64,000 nt of DNA from MedAcidi-G1 sp000817085. GTDB taxonomy: Bacteria > Actinomycetota > Acidimicrobiia > Acidimicrobiales > MedAcidi-G1. Of the stretch, positions 1-7,983 are shown one piece after another. The DNA lies in contig JBJLAO010000004.1 of assembly GCA_045568635.1 (NCBI GenBank), positions 62,001-126,000 of the forward strand, in the 5' to 3' direction. Both the position numbers and the translations under genes were made by a program. Numbering within the stretch: the stretch's first letter is position 1; every line of letters starts with the position of its first letter. The notes under the pieces were generated by a model, which did not search any database, was not told the origin of the DNA, and saw nothing but the letters and a program-made list of their open reading frames with translations.

Positions 1-654
1 ATAAATGTTTTAGGGCACGGAAATAGAGCAAACAGCACTATTGGTAGAGCCGTTCAATTGGTGATTCACAATGTTGGTGGAGGTGGACCTGGGGGTGTGG
101 ATCGCTCAACTTTAGGTCATATGGGTAAACAAGGTTTCTGTTTTTCCGAGAATGAATTCTCTTCACCCTGGCCTTCACTTGCTGAAAGCCGCGGATACAA
201 CTCGTCACAAAATGTAATAACTGCTTTCACAGGTGAAGGCCCACGACTGGTAATGGATCAGAAAAGCAGAAAACCTGACTCACTCATACGTACACTTGCT
301 GAGCATTTAATTTCAACTACCTCATCTAGAGTCGTTGTAGGCATGGATGCAATGCTTGTCTTATCACCTGAGCACGCTGCTCGATTCCACGAAGCGGGGT
401 GGAGCAAGGAACGTTTTTTAGAAGAAATCACTGAGATGATGATGATCGATGTAGACAATATAATTGCAGGATCAAATGGCATCGAAGAAGGACTTCCAGC
501 AGCTATGAAAGGAATGACCCTTCCGAAATTTAGACCCGATGGTCTATTACTTGTCCAGGCTGGAGGTGCTGCAGGACTATTTTCGGCAATAATTGGAGGG
601 TGGCTTAATGGCCCCCCCGGAAGTGAACCTATTAGTAAGGAGATTTTACTGTGA
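1..654 (+). CDS. UGSC-associated protein, 5'-truncated by the window edge
   Basis: The reading frame is open from base 1, so the start lies outside the window; the visible part is about 217 residues. I do not recognise a named enzyme family. It is a paralogue of the gene at 31072-32124: both carry a RAN(S/A)T(I/V)GRA motif, a SPW motif about 48 residues later and a (S/C)PEHA motif followed by GWS(K/R)E. Both lie immediately upstream of a UGSC selenoprotein on the same strand. Here the TGA stop overlaps the GTG start of the selenoprotein by four bases, which implies translational coupling. Inference: it is the obligate partner or second subunit of the UGSC protein. The C-terminus is rich in Gly and Ala, and there is no signal peptide in the visible part. 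The family assignment by paralogy is solid; the function is unknown. Confidence 0.75.
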   Translation: MNVLGHGNRANSTIGRAVQLVIHNVGGGGPGGVDRSTLGHMGKQGFCFSENEFSSPWPSLAESRGYNSSQNVITAFTGEGPRLVMDQKSRKPDSLIRTLAEHLISTTSSRVVVGMDAMLVLSPEHAARFHEAGWSKERFLEEITEMMMIDVDNIIAGSNGIEEGLPAAMKGMTLPKFRPDGLLLVQAGGAAGLFSAIIGGWLNGPPGSEPISKEILL

Positions 655-1172
655 CGAATGAAAAAGTTCTTCTGGATCCAACTTCTGAGAGCACCCCTTC
701 GGAAAGAAGTCTTTCAGAAAGACCCGAAACTATGGCCGGTCTGACAGTCGGGTTGTTAGATATTTCAAAAGGGCGTGGAGATATTTTTTTAAATCGCCTT
801 GAGGAAAAGTTCTCTGATACTGGAATAAAAATACTTAGGTTTGAGAAACCTACTTTTACTAAACCCGCACCCATTGACCTACGTCATGAGATCGCTAGCA
901 AATGCGACGCCGTGATTGAAGCTTTAGCTGATTGAGGTTCTTGCACGACATGCAGTGTGCATGACATAGACGATATTGAAAGAAGAGGAATACCTGCAGT
1001 CATGATTGCTTCTACCCCTTTCGAAGATGCAGCTCAAAAACAAGCTGACGCTCTTGGATTAGATGTCGCGCGAGTATTTGTTCCTCATCCCATTCAAGAC
1101 AGAACCGACGAAGAAATGCGTGAGCTTGCCGACCTAGTATTTGAAAAAGTTTTGGGCACTCTGATCAGATGA
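651..1172 (+). CDS. UGSC-family selenoprotein 1 (in-frame TGA read as Sec)
   Basis: Read through the TGA at 933-935, this is a 173-residue protein with Sec at position 95, in the context A-D-U-G-S-C-T-T-C-S. A stop here would leave a 94-residue fragment and an unexplained 71-codon open frame directly behind it in the same frame. The paralogue at 30516-31049 matches on both sides of the TGA (D-U-G-S-C-T before, IE-RAG(I/V)PAV and VPHP after). The UGSC family is known from marine metagenomes as a selenoprotein family of unknown function. The UxxCxxC spacing and the downstream IE-GIP-PHP pattern recall the Sec region of glycine/proline reductase component B (from memory). The start is GTG at 651, coupled to the upstream partner. 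The stop overlaps the next gene's ATG by four bases. A hairpin follows the TGA. The product is probably a cytosolic thiol/selenol redox protein. Confidence 0.9.
949..963 (+). promoter_or_regulatory. Putative bacterial SECIS hairpin of UGSC 1
   Basis: A perfect inverted repeat, CATGCA (949-954) and TGCATG (958-963), flanks the loop GTG. The GU of the loop is 20-21 bases after the TGA at 933-935, within the distance expected for a bacterial SECIS element bound by SelB. The same AGTGT loop context occurs at the same distance in the second UGSC gene, with a different stem sequence. Confidence 0.75.
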
Positions 1173-2089
1173 CAAAGAACGTCGCAGTAGCGCCGGATAC
1201 AAGACCGGAGATGTACAAAATGATGTGCGATGCGGTGAAACGTTCTGGTGCAACACTAACCGATGTGAAAGATGCCGAAGGTTTAGTTTGGGCGGACCCT
1301 GCAAGACCGGAACTCTTTCCTGAAATAGTGGAAAAGGCAGCCTCGCTTCAATGGATACAACTTCCTTACGCTGGAATCGAACCTTTTGCCGAAAATCTAG
1401 ACCCCAAATGGCTCTGGACATGCGGCAAGGGTGTTTACGCCCCTGCTGTAGCTGAAACAGTCCTCGCACTCGCATTGTCTTTATCGAAAAATTTACACGA
1501 ATACGCAAGAGCAAACGAATGGTCCGGACCAGTTGGTCGTTACCTACAGGGTTCAAATGTGACCATTCTAGGAGGAGGTGGTATAACCGTTGAGCTATTG
1601 CCTCTTCTTGCTCCATTTAATTGTGTCACTACGGTCATTAGGAAAAAGGCTGAGAATCTGCCGGGTGCAACTTTCACGTACACGCCTGAACGACTTGGCG
1701 AAGTTTTAGAAACAACTGACTTATTGATTCTTGCTTTAGCTTTAACAGAAGAAACTAAAGGCATTATCGACAAAAAAGCTCTAGATTTAATGCCTTCTCA
1801 TTCTCACATAGTCAATGTCGCTAGAGGTCAGCACATTGTGACTAACGATTTAATTAAAGCCCTCAAAGAAGGAAAAATTGCCGGAGCAGCTTTAGACGTT
1901 ACCGACCCTGAACCTCTACCTGCAGATAATCCGCTCTGGTCAGATCCGCGCTGCCTCATTACACCTCATATCGGTAATACTCCAGAAATGGGTTTAAAGC
2001 TTCTTGATCCTTTTATTGAAGAGAATGTTCGCCGTTTTATTAATGATAAAGAACTTTTAGCACCTGTTGATGTGGAGCTGGGTTACTAA
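1169..2089 (+). CDS. D-isomer-specific 2-hydroxyacid dehydrogenase family protein
   Basis: A 306-residue NAD(P)-dependent oxidoreductase of the 2-hydroxyacid dehydrogenase superfamily, expected to interconvert a 2-hydroxy acid and a 2-oxo acid in the cytosol. The catalytic triad is visible: Arg219 in NVARG, Glu248 in DVTDPEP and His267 in PHIGN. The nucleotide-binding loop reads LGGGGI, a glycine-rich variant of GxGxxG, near residue 135. Length is usual for the family. The ATG overlaps the stop of the UGSC selenoprotein by four bases, so the two are co-translated; this suggests a shared pathway but does not reveal the substrate. The MauE-like gene follows directly. Confidence 0.85.
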   Translation: MTKNVAVAPDTRPEMYKMMCDAVKRSGATLTDVKDAEGLVWADPARPELFPEIVEKAASLQWIQLPYAGIEPFAENLDPKWLWTCGKGVYAPAVAETVLALALSLSKNLHEYARANEWSGPVGRYLQGSNVTILGGGGITVELLPLLAPFNCVTTVIRKKAENLPGATFTYTPERLGEVLETTDLLILALALTEETKGIIDKKALDLMPSHSHIVNVARGQHIVTNDLIKALKEGKIAGAALDVTDPEPLPADNPLWSDPRCLITPHIGNTPEMGLKLLDPFIEENVRRFINDKELLAPVDVELGY

Positions 2090-2461
2090 TTGGGTGCATG
2101 GGCTGGTTTTTTACTGGCAATCGTTTTTGTCATTGCAGCAGTTAGTAAATTTCGTGACCCAACTGGGACTGAAAAATCCATTGCAGCTTTAGGACTTCCT
2201 TCACCCAAGCTTTTAGCCTCCTTGCTTCCATCTGTAGAACTTCTATGCTCTGTCCTGTTAGCAATCGATCCTCGCTCTGGAGGTCCTTGTGCTGTGGCCC
2301 TGCTAGCGGCTTTCACTACTCTTATCGCAGCCCAAATATTTTCTGGCAACCCACAAGACTGTGCTTGTTTCGGATCTTGGTCTGCTAAAAAGATTTCTTC
2401 TTGGGATTTAGTGAGAAACATTGCGCTGATAGCGCTCGGTGTTTTAGCAACACTCGACTGA
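2090..2461 (+). CDS. MauE/DoxX-like redox-associated membrane protein
   Basis: A 123-residue integral membrane protein with about four hydrophobic segments. The motif N-P-Q-D-C-A-C-F-G near residue 87 resembles the C-x-C-F-G motif of MauE-type proteins, which support disulfide formation in methylamine dehydrogenase maturation. The preceding gene's TAA stop is directly before the TTG at 2090 in the same frame, so no upstream start is possible; TTG is taken as the start. The position at the end of the UGSC 1 operon suggests that it passes electrons or thiol equivalents at the membrane for this module. That role is inferred. Confidence 0.7.
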   Translation: MGAWAGFLLAIVFVIAAVSKFRDPTGTEKSIAALGLPSPKLLASLLPSVELLCSVLLAIDPRSGGPCAVALLAAFTTLIAAQIFSGNPQDCACFGSWSAKKISSWDLVRNIALIALGVLATLD

Positions 2462-2530
2462 ACTCATTGTTATTCAGGCTGATACCTTCACAGGAGAGCT
2501 AAGTCAAAACTTTTAAGGAGGGTCAATCAA

Positions 2531-4153
2531 ATGGATGGTTTGATGATGGATGTTCCACTTTCTCTTAATCACATATTTGCCCGTGCAGAAAGACTATTTC
2601 CAGAAAAAGAAGTTGTTACGGCCACTCCCTCTGGTAGGGAAAGGCTTACCTATGGAGACTGGGCTAAACGTACTCGCCGCCTTGGTGGAGTGTTCGATAA
2701 TCTTGGAATAACCGAAGATGGCCGTGTAGCAACTTTTGCTTGGAACAACTCGAGACATCTGGAGTTGTATTTCGCCCCCTCTTGCACAGGACGCGTGGTG
2801 CATACATTGAATCTTCGTTTGTTCCCTGACCAACTTACTTACATAGTTAATCATGCAGAGGATGAAGTGATTTTTATAGATCAGTCAGTTGCAGGTCTGA
2901 TTTGGCCGCTGATGAACCAATTCGAGACTGTAAAGCATGTCGTTCTAATGGATGATGGGGCACCTGCCCCCGACCCTTCTGAAATTGATGCAAATGTTCA
3001 TGACTATGAAGAATTATTGCAAGCTGCTGAGCCTGTGGAATGGACAACAGTCGAAGAAAACCGTGCTGGGTCGATGATGTATACATCAGGAACTACCGGC
3101 AACCCGAAGGGTGTTGTTTACTCCCATCGCTCGATGGTTTTACATACATTTGGTGTGATGATGGCGGACAGCGTTGGAATAAACGAAAAAGATGTTCTAA
3201 TGCCGGTAGTTCCGATGTTTCACGCTAATTCCTGGGGCATTGCTCATGCTGGTGTTGCAACCGGCGCAACTCTGGTGATGCCTGGTGCAGATCTTTCCCC
3301 CACTGCTCTAGCAACCCTCATAGAAGAAGAGGAAGTTACAGTGGCGGCCGGTGTCCCCACTATTTGGATGGGTGTCTTACCAGAGCTTGAAGGCCGCGAC
3401 ACATCTGCTCTGCGTTCAATACCATGTGGTGGTTCAGCTGTTCCTAAATCTCTTTCAGAGGGATACCGGAAACAGACGGGCCTTCCCATCCTGCAAGCTT
3501 GGGGAATGACTGAAACAAGTCCGATTGCTGCTGTGTGTAATATTAAATCAAGTCTTTCTCATCTTGATGAAGACGCCAAAGCAGATCTCCGTGCAACTGT
3601 GGGACTTGCAGTGCCTGGAGTTGATTTCCGTGTCGTCGAGCCAGAAACTGGAGAAGAGCTTCCGTGGGACAATGAGTCCCGTGGCGAACTTCAGGTAAGT
3701 GGACCGTGGGTCGCTAAAACCTACTACAACGATGAAAGAGCTAATGATTCCTTTACCGAAGACGGATGGCTCAAAACCGGTGATGTCGCAACTGTTGATT
3801 CGAACGGTTATATAAGTCTCGTCGATAGAACTAAAGATCTGATCAAATCAGGTGGTGAATGGGTAAGTTCAGTCGAATTAGAGAATGAAATTATGGCTCA
3901 TCCCGAAGTTGTTGAAGCCGCCGTGATTGGAGTTGCCTCAACAAAATGGGGTGAGCGTCCCATGGCTTGTGTTGTTCGATCCAAAGATTCCGAAATTTCT
4001 GCCGAGGATATAATTATCTGGCTAGATGAACGTGTTGTTAAATGGTGGATTCCTGAACGTGTCGAATTCATTGAAGAAGTCCCAAAAACTTCAGTTGGAA
4101 AATTCTCCAAGAAGACACTCAGAGATCAGTTTTCAGATGTAATAGTGGACTAG
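2531..4153 (+). CDS. Acyl-CoA ligase, DmdB-like (AMP-forming)
   Basis: A 540-residue ANL-superfamily ligase that makes an acyl-CoA from a carboxylate, ATP and CoA. The AMP-binding P-loop is YTSGTTGNPKGV near residue 184, W-G-M-T-E follows near residue 328, TGD lies near 417, and the C-terminal catalytic lysine is in the motif SVGKFSKK near residue 526. The N-terminal region (NNSRHLELYFA, then HTLNLRLFPDQLTYIVNHAED) resembles, from memory, the methylmercaptopropionate-CoA ligase DmdB of marine bacteria and related medium-chain ligases. A strong Shine-Dalgarno sequence, AAGGAGG at 2515-2521, fixes the ATG at 2531. It may be transcribed with the UGSC 1 operon. A role in DMSP-derived methylmercaptopropionate breakdown would fit the DmdA-like gene at 32189, but other acids are possible. 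Confidence 0.8.
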   Translation: MDGLMMDVPLSLNHIFARAERLFPEKEVVTATPSGRERLTYGDWAKRTRRLGGVFDNLGITEDGRVATFAWNNSRHLELYFAPSCTGRVVHTLNLRLFPDQLTYIVNHAEDEVIFIDQSVAGLIWPLMNQFETVKHVVLMDDGAPAPDPSEIDANVHDYEELLQAAEPVEWTTVEENRAGSMMYTSGTTGNPKGVVYSHRSMVLHTFGVMMADSVGINEKDVLMPVVPMFHANSWGIAHAGVATGATLVMPGADLSPTALATLIEEEEVTVAAGVPTIWMGVLPELEGRDTSALRSIPCGGSAVPKSLSEGYRKQTGLPILQAWGMTETSPIAAVCNIKSSLSHLDEDAKADLRATVGLAVPGVDFRVVEPETGEELPWDNESRGELQVSGPWVAKTYYNDERANDSFTEDGWLKTGDVATVDSNGYISLVDRTKDLIKSGGEWVSSVELENEIMAHPEVVEAAVIGVASTKWGERPMACVVRSKDSEISAEDIIIWLDERVVKWWIPERVEFIEEVPKTSVGKFSKKTLRDQFSDVIVD

Positions 4154-4155
4154 TT

Positions 4156-5400
4156 TTACCAGGTGCAGTGAAGATGTTTAATCCCGTTTATAAATCCACT
4201 CATTAATCTGTCGGGATGCTCGGTAGCAGTTACTCCCGGAATACTTTTACGTATCTCACGGAGCATGACGGTTATTTCACGTCGAGCGAGATGCGCTCCA
4301 AGACAGAAATGCGGACCCGGGGCGCCATAACCAAAATGATCATTTGTTTCACGTAGAATATTGAACTCATGTGGATTTTCGAAAACTGAAGGATCGCGGT
4401 TAGCTGCCCAATAGTAGAGACTCAATTTGTCGCCTTCTTCGAACTCCTTGTCTCCTATACGCACACCATCTCTTGTTGCTGTCCTTCGCATAAAGATAAC
4501 CGGACTTGCCCAGCGAACTATCTCTTCGACAGCTTTTGGAGCCAAATTCTCAAAATCATTCCAGAGAATTTCTTTTTGTTGAGGATTTTCAGTCAGTAAA
4601 TGCAGTCCCCAAGAAAGTGCGTTTCTAGTTGTTTCGTTTCCTGCCACCAATAGAAGAATAAAAAATGACGCAATCTCTTCTTCTGTTAGCTTCTCCCCTT
4701 CTACTTCGGAGTGCAAAAGAGCCGAAGTTAAATCATCAGTAGGCGTTTTAGCGCGTTCCTCCAGCATTTCTTTCATAAGTGCCGCCAGTTCAAATGCCGC
4801 ACCCATGATCGCTGCAATAATGTCAGTTCCTTCTGGGGTGTATTCAATATCACCCGCTCCGAGAATCATGTTTGATTTTTCAAAAACAAAATCAACTCGG
4901 TCTTCTGGAACGCCCATCATTTCGCATATAACCAAGAGAGGTAGTTGAGCCGCTACCTCAACCACAAAATCGCACTCACCTTTTTCAAGTGCATCCGTTA
5001 TGATTTCTTGCGCAATTCGTTCAACGGACTCCTCTACTGAAGAAAGTCGGCGTGGTGTAAATCCACTTGAAACAATGCTTCTTAGTCTCTTGTGCCTTGG
5101 GTCGTCCATGTTTATCATTGATCCGAAAAAATCAAGCATTTCTTCTGGGAAGTCAACAGTGCTTGTAGCACCTTGCCCACTACAGAAATCTTCCGGTCTT
5201 CTACTTGCTTCTGCTACGTCTGAATGCCTAACAAGAGAATGGAATCCTTTTTGTTCAGGAATCACTCCAAAGATTTCTTCTGGTAAGTCGAAATAACGAT
5301 AAGGGTCTTCTAAACGCAACAAGTCAAAAGCTTCTTCTCTGTATTCCAATGATTTAGACCAGAATTCTGCACGAGCAAGATCGATTTCTTCAATTTTCAT
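4156..5400 (-). CDS. Cytochrome P450
   Basis: A 414-residue soluble class I-type bacterial P450. Visible motifs: the oxygen-binding I-helix AGNETT, the K-helix ExxR in EEIVRW, and the heme-ligand loop FGYGAPGPHFCLGAHLARRE with the thiolate Cys. These are normal in order and spacing. An in-frame TTG at 5430 would add ten residues; the ATG at 5398-5400 is preferred because the residues after it (MKIEEIDLARAEFW) begin the usual N-terminus. The gene converges with the acyl-CoA ligase, three bases apart. No ferredoxin or reductase gene is adjacent. The substrate cannot be told; lipid or steroid-like compounds are common for this type. Confidence 0.9.
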   Translation of the reverse strand: MKIEEIDLARAEFWSKSLEYREEAFDLLRLEDPYRYFDLPEEIFGVIPEQKGFHSLVRHSDVAEASRRPEDFCSGQGATSTVDFPEEMLDFFGSMINMDDPRHKRLRSIVSSGFTPRRLSSVEESVERIAQEIITDALEKGECDFVVEVAAQLPLLVICEMMGVPEDRVDFVFEKSNMILGAGDIEYTPEGTDIIAAIMGAAFELAALMKEMLEERAKTPTDDLTSALLHSEVEGEKLTEEEIASFFILLLVAGNETTRNALSWGLHLLTENPQQKEILWNDFENLAPKAVEEIVRWASPVIFMRRTATRDGVRIGDKEFEEGDKLSLYYWAANRDPSVFENPHEFNILRETNDHFGYGAPGPHFCLGAHLARREITVMLREIRKSIPGVTATEHPDRLMSGFINGIKHLHCTW

Positions 5401-5525
5401 ATTTTTAATCTTACGCCAAACTTTCTTCAATAAAAATTCGAAATTTATATGTCCGGTTGTTGTCTTGGGGCACTATACGTGTCATTATTTCCTTGTCGCT
5501 CAAGCCCAGACAAGGAGAGGCTGCC

Positions 5526-6266
5526 GTGGAACTTTTTAATGACTGGATGGGAATTTCAGGTGGAGGTCAAGCACTTGGCCGCTACGCACACTATCTAGGT
5601 GGAATAACTTGGATAGGACTTTTGTATTTCTTCAACTTTATACAAGGTTCAGCATTTGGAGAGATGAGCGACGCAGCTCGCGGAGAGGCACTGCGAAAAA
5701 TTACATGGCGCACACTTTGGTGGTTCCGCTGGGCAGCAATGCTTACATGGGTATCAGGAATATGGATACTGGTTCATCAGGAACTAATTCATGATATGGA
5801 TTACTGGCGTTCCGTACCTGGGATGGGAATAGCTTTTGGTTCCATTCTTGGAACAACAATGGCCGCTAACGTTTGGATGGTCATATGGCCCGCACAGAAA
5901 ATAGCTATCGGTTCCTCAGTAACGGTGAGCGAAGGTGGCGAAGCTGACGCTGAAGCACCTGCAGCTGCTAAAAGAGCAGGTCGTGCCAGCCGAGTAAACA
6001 CTCTGTTTTCTCTACCACTTATTTTCTTCATGATGTGGCCTAGCCACTTTGGGCTTAACTTTGACAGCCCCGAAGGAGGCACAAGGGCCGTTTTATGGAT
6101 TGTATTCGCTGTTATCTGGCTCACTATGGAGTTGTCAGCCCTTGGCAAAATAGGTGGCTATGACAACAAAATAAACGCAGTTGTTTTAGAAAAACATCAA
6201 GACACAATCAAGTGGGGTTTCCTAATAACTTTGGTTCTTTACCTGCTGTTCGAAATACTCGTCTAA
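5526..6266 (+). CDS. PuuD-like membrane protein (urate oxidase N-terminal domain)
   Basis: An integral membrane protein of about 246 residues with roughly six to seven transmembrane segments. The pattern GRYAHYLGGITWIGLLYFFN, followed by TWRTLWWFRWAAMLTW and WPSHFGL, matches the membrane domain found at the N-terminus of urate hydroxylase PuuD. The usual C-terminal cytochrome c domain is absent, so electrons would need another carrier. The start is GTG at 5526, set by AAGGAG at 5512-5517; an open frame continues upstream to 5457 but lacks such a site. A cupredoxin-like lipoprotein lies convergently right after it and could be a redox partner (inference). Whether urate is the substrate is uncertain: in many marine bacteria this domain occurs without other purine genes. 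Confidence 0.7.
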   Translation: MELFNDWMGISGGGQALGRYAHYLGGITWIGLLYFFNFIQGSAFGEMSDAARGEALRKITWRTLWWFRWAAMLTWVSGIWILVHQELIHDMDYWRSVPGMGIAFGSILGTTMAANVWMVIWPAQKIAIGSSVTVSEGGEADAEAPAAAKRAGRASRVNTLFSLPLIFFMMWPSHFGLNFDSPEGGTRAVLWIVFAVIWLTMELSALGKIGGYDNKINAVVLEKHQDTIKWGFLITLVLYLLFEILV

Positions 6267-6269
6267 AAC

Positions 6270-6656
6270 TTAACTAACTAAAAGTTTTGCTTCCATGCCA
6301 CTAGTCCTGTGACCGGCAACATCACAGTAAAGAATGTAACGTCCGGCTTTTAGCTGTATTTCGCCGGTATCGGTTTTGTTACTTCCTACTTCAAGTTTGA
6401 AATCGTCTTCCATTCCTTCAATGACTAGGGTGTGGGGCTGAAATCCATCTAACACGTACTCGATCTTGACTAAACCTTCCGATGCTTCATACATGTCTTC
6501 ATCAAATTTCTGACTGTCGTATGTGACTACCCTAACGACTCCGTCTTCAGCGAGAGACTCGGTTTTTGAGGAGCTGCTATTTTCAGCAGAACCACCACCA
6601 CATGAAATCAATAGCGAAGTGATTAATAGAGTTGCAGCAATTTTATTTAGTTTCAT
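6270..6656 (-). CDS. Cupredoxin-like lipoprotein
   Basis: A 128-residue exported lipoprotein. The signal peptide MKLNKIAATLLITSLLISC ends in a lipobox (LLIS-C), followed by a Gly/Ser linker. The rest is one small beta-rich domain with PHTLVIEG and then GRYILYCDVAGHRTSGM. This gives the His ... Cys-x4-His-x4-Met ligand set of a type 1 copper or cupredoxin-like site. AAGGAG five bases before the ATG at 6656 supports this start over one seven codons upstream. Inference: a membrane-anchored electron carrier on the outer face. It converges with the PuuD-like gene. Confidence 0.8.
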   Translation of the reverse strand: MKLNKIAATLLITSLLISCGGGSAENSSSSKTESLAEDGVVRVVTYDSQKFDEDMYEASEGLVKIEYVLDGFQPHTLVIEGMEDDFKLEVGSNKTDTGEIQLKAGRYILYCDVAGHRTSGMEAKLLVS

Positions 6657-6710
6657 GACTCTCCTTGATTCATCCATGACTTCAGGCTAACAATGAGACA
6701 TCATTAGAGA

Positions 6711-7601
6711 ATGAGAAAGGTGTCACTTCTTGTTAATCCTTTGGCCGGCAAGGGAAAAGCTCTTTCTGTCGCTGATGAACTGCAATATCTCTTAAAAGAA
6801 CTAGATGTAGAAACAGACACTTTGACGCCAACGAGTAGGAGCGAAGTTGCAGGAGTGATAAACGAATCAGTTACTTCTGGTATCGACACCCTGCTCGCCG
6901 TTGGAGGAGACGGTTTAATAAACCAAGCTGTCAACGTTCTAGCAGGAACAGATACTGTCCTTGGGTTAATTCCTGTAGGTACTGGAAATGATTTCGCTAG
7001 ATCTTTGAATCTGGATTCTGGCGGATTATTGGAACAATCGCATAAGGCCCTATCTCCTGCTGCAGAAGTTGACTTAATAAAATGCGGCCCACATTATGTT
7101 GCTACTAGCGTCATTTGTGGTTTTCCCGCTGCGGTAAATCTGCGTGCTAACGAGCTTCGTTTTCCTAAAGGCTCGTCTAGCTATACTTTCGCAACTCTTA
7201 TGGAACTTCCCTTAATGTCACCTGCTATTTACGGACTTAAGCTCGACGGTGAAAGCTTTGAAGTAACAGCTGCTGCTGTAGTTGTTGCAAATTCTGCATA
7301 TTTCGGTGGAGGTATGAAAATATGCCCCGATGCTAGTACATCTGACGGCCTTTTAGATGTCTGTGTAATTGGAGATGTCGGCAAGCTTGATTTGTTGCGG
7401 TCTTTCTTAAAAGTTAGAACTGGTGACCATGTGGACCATCCTAAAGTTTCTATTTTCAAAGCTTCTGAAATTGAGATTGCAGGAACAGGAATAATACGTG
7501 GAGACGGAGAGCAACTAAGTGAACTTCCAGTGAAAATTCAGATTCAAAGGGGTGCAATAAATGTAGCGGGGGGTGACAACCGGTCACCGGGTAGAGGCTA
7601 A
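6711..7601 (+). CDS. Diacylglycerol/lipid kinase family protein
   Basis: A 296-residue protein of the diacylglycerol kinase catalytic domain family (DagK/YegS type), which phosphorylates a lipid alcohol with ATP. The N-terminal LVNPLAGKGKA motif, the nucleotide-binding GGDGLINQAVN near residue 65 and GTGNDFARSL near residue 93 are all present. The C-terminal beta-sandwich contains the GGGMKICPDAS motif typical of the family. Length is normal. The SelW-like selenoprotein starts nine bases after the stop, so the two probably share a transcript; a functional link is not obvious. Confidence 0.88.
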   Translation: MRKVSLLVNPLAGKGKALSVADELQYLLKELDVETDTLTPTSRSEVAGVINESVTSGIDTLLAVGGDGLINQAVNVLAGTDTVLGLIPVGTGNDFARSLNLDSGGLLEQSHKALSPAAEVDLIKCGPHYVATSVICGFPAAVNLRANELRFPKGSSSYTFATLMELPLMSPAIYGLKLDGESFEVTAAAVVVANSAYFGGGMKICPDASTSDGLLDVCVIGDVGKLDLLRSFLKVRTGDHVDHPKVSIFKASEIEIAGTGIIRGDGEQLSELPVKIQIQRGAINVAGGDNRSPGRG

Positions 7602-7610
7602 TGTGGACCT

Positions 7611-7856
7611 ATGAGCAAACACAGAATTGAAATCACTTACTGCCTTCCTTGAGACTACTCAAGCTATGCCGTGAGCACAGTTCAAGAGTTACTAACCAAC
7701 CACCAACAGGTTCTAGAAGATGTTCGACTCATACCGGGTGGAAGTGGAATATTTGATGTGACTCTCGATGATGAATTGATCTTTTCAAAACATGAAACTG
7801 GAAGACACATCAACAGTGGTGAAATTACTGAGCTTTTCGAAAAGTTTTCTAAGTAA
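7611..7856 (+). CDS. SelW/Rdx-family selenoprotein (CxxU)
   Basis: From ATG 7611, reading the TGA at 7650-7652 as selenocysteine gives an 81-residue protein with the motif C-L-P-U at residues 11-14. This is the expected position of the redox CxxC/CxxU in the Rdx (SelW/SelT/SelH) thioredoxin-like family: a short beta strand (RIEITYC) precedes it. The rest carries the family's GGSGIFDVTLDDELIFSK and an E-x-G-R-H segment. If translation began only after the TGA (GTG 7671), the first strand and the active site would be lost. A well-formed hairpin with a GU-containing loop follows the TGA. Expected role: cytosolic thiol/selenol redox control. It lies behind the lipid kinase and ahead of the rubrerythrin cluster. 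Confidence 0.88.
7662..7682 (+). promoter_or_regulatory. Putative bacterial SECIS hairpin of the SelW-like gene
   Basis: Stem pairs A7662-T7682, G7663-T7681 (wobble), C7664-G7680 and T7665-A7679, then an A/C mismatch, then TGC 7667-7669 with GCA 7675-7677. The five-base apical loop is CGTGA. Its GU falls 19-20 bases after the TGA at 7650-7652, nearly the same place as in the other three recoded genes. Confidence 0.7.
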
Positions 7857-7983
7857 CTAGCTTTTCATTCCTAATAAGGCAATAATTTCTATGTCATGTG
7901 TCTTATCTCACAATGAAATAAAACATCTTGAAAATTAATGCCATAGAATCAGAATAGAAGTTAACTAACGATTAGGAGAAAAA

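Noticed and set aside
651..1172. Sequencing error or pseudogene instead of Sec at the UGSC 1 TGA
   Set aside because: The same codon stands at the same place in a diverged paralogue, with a matching hairpin and an intact downstream frame.
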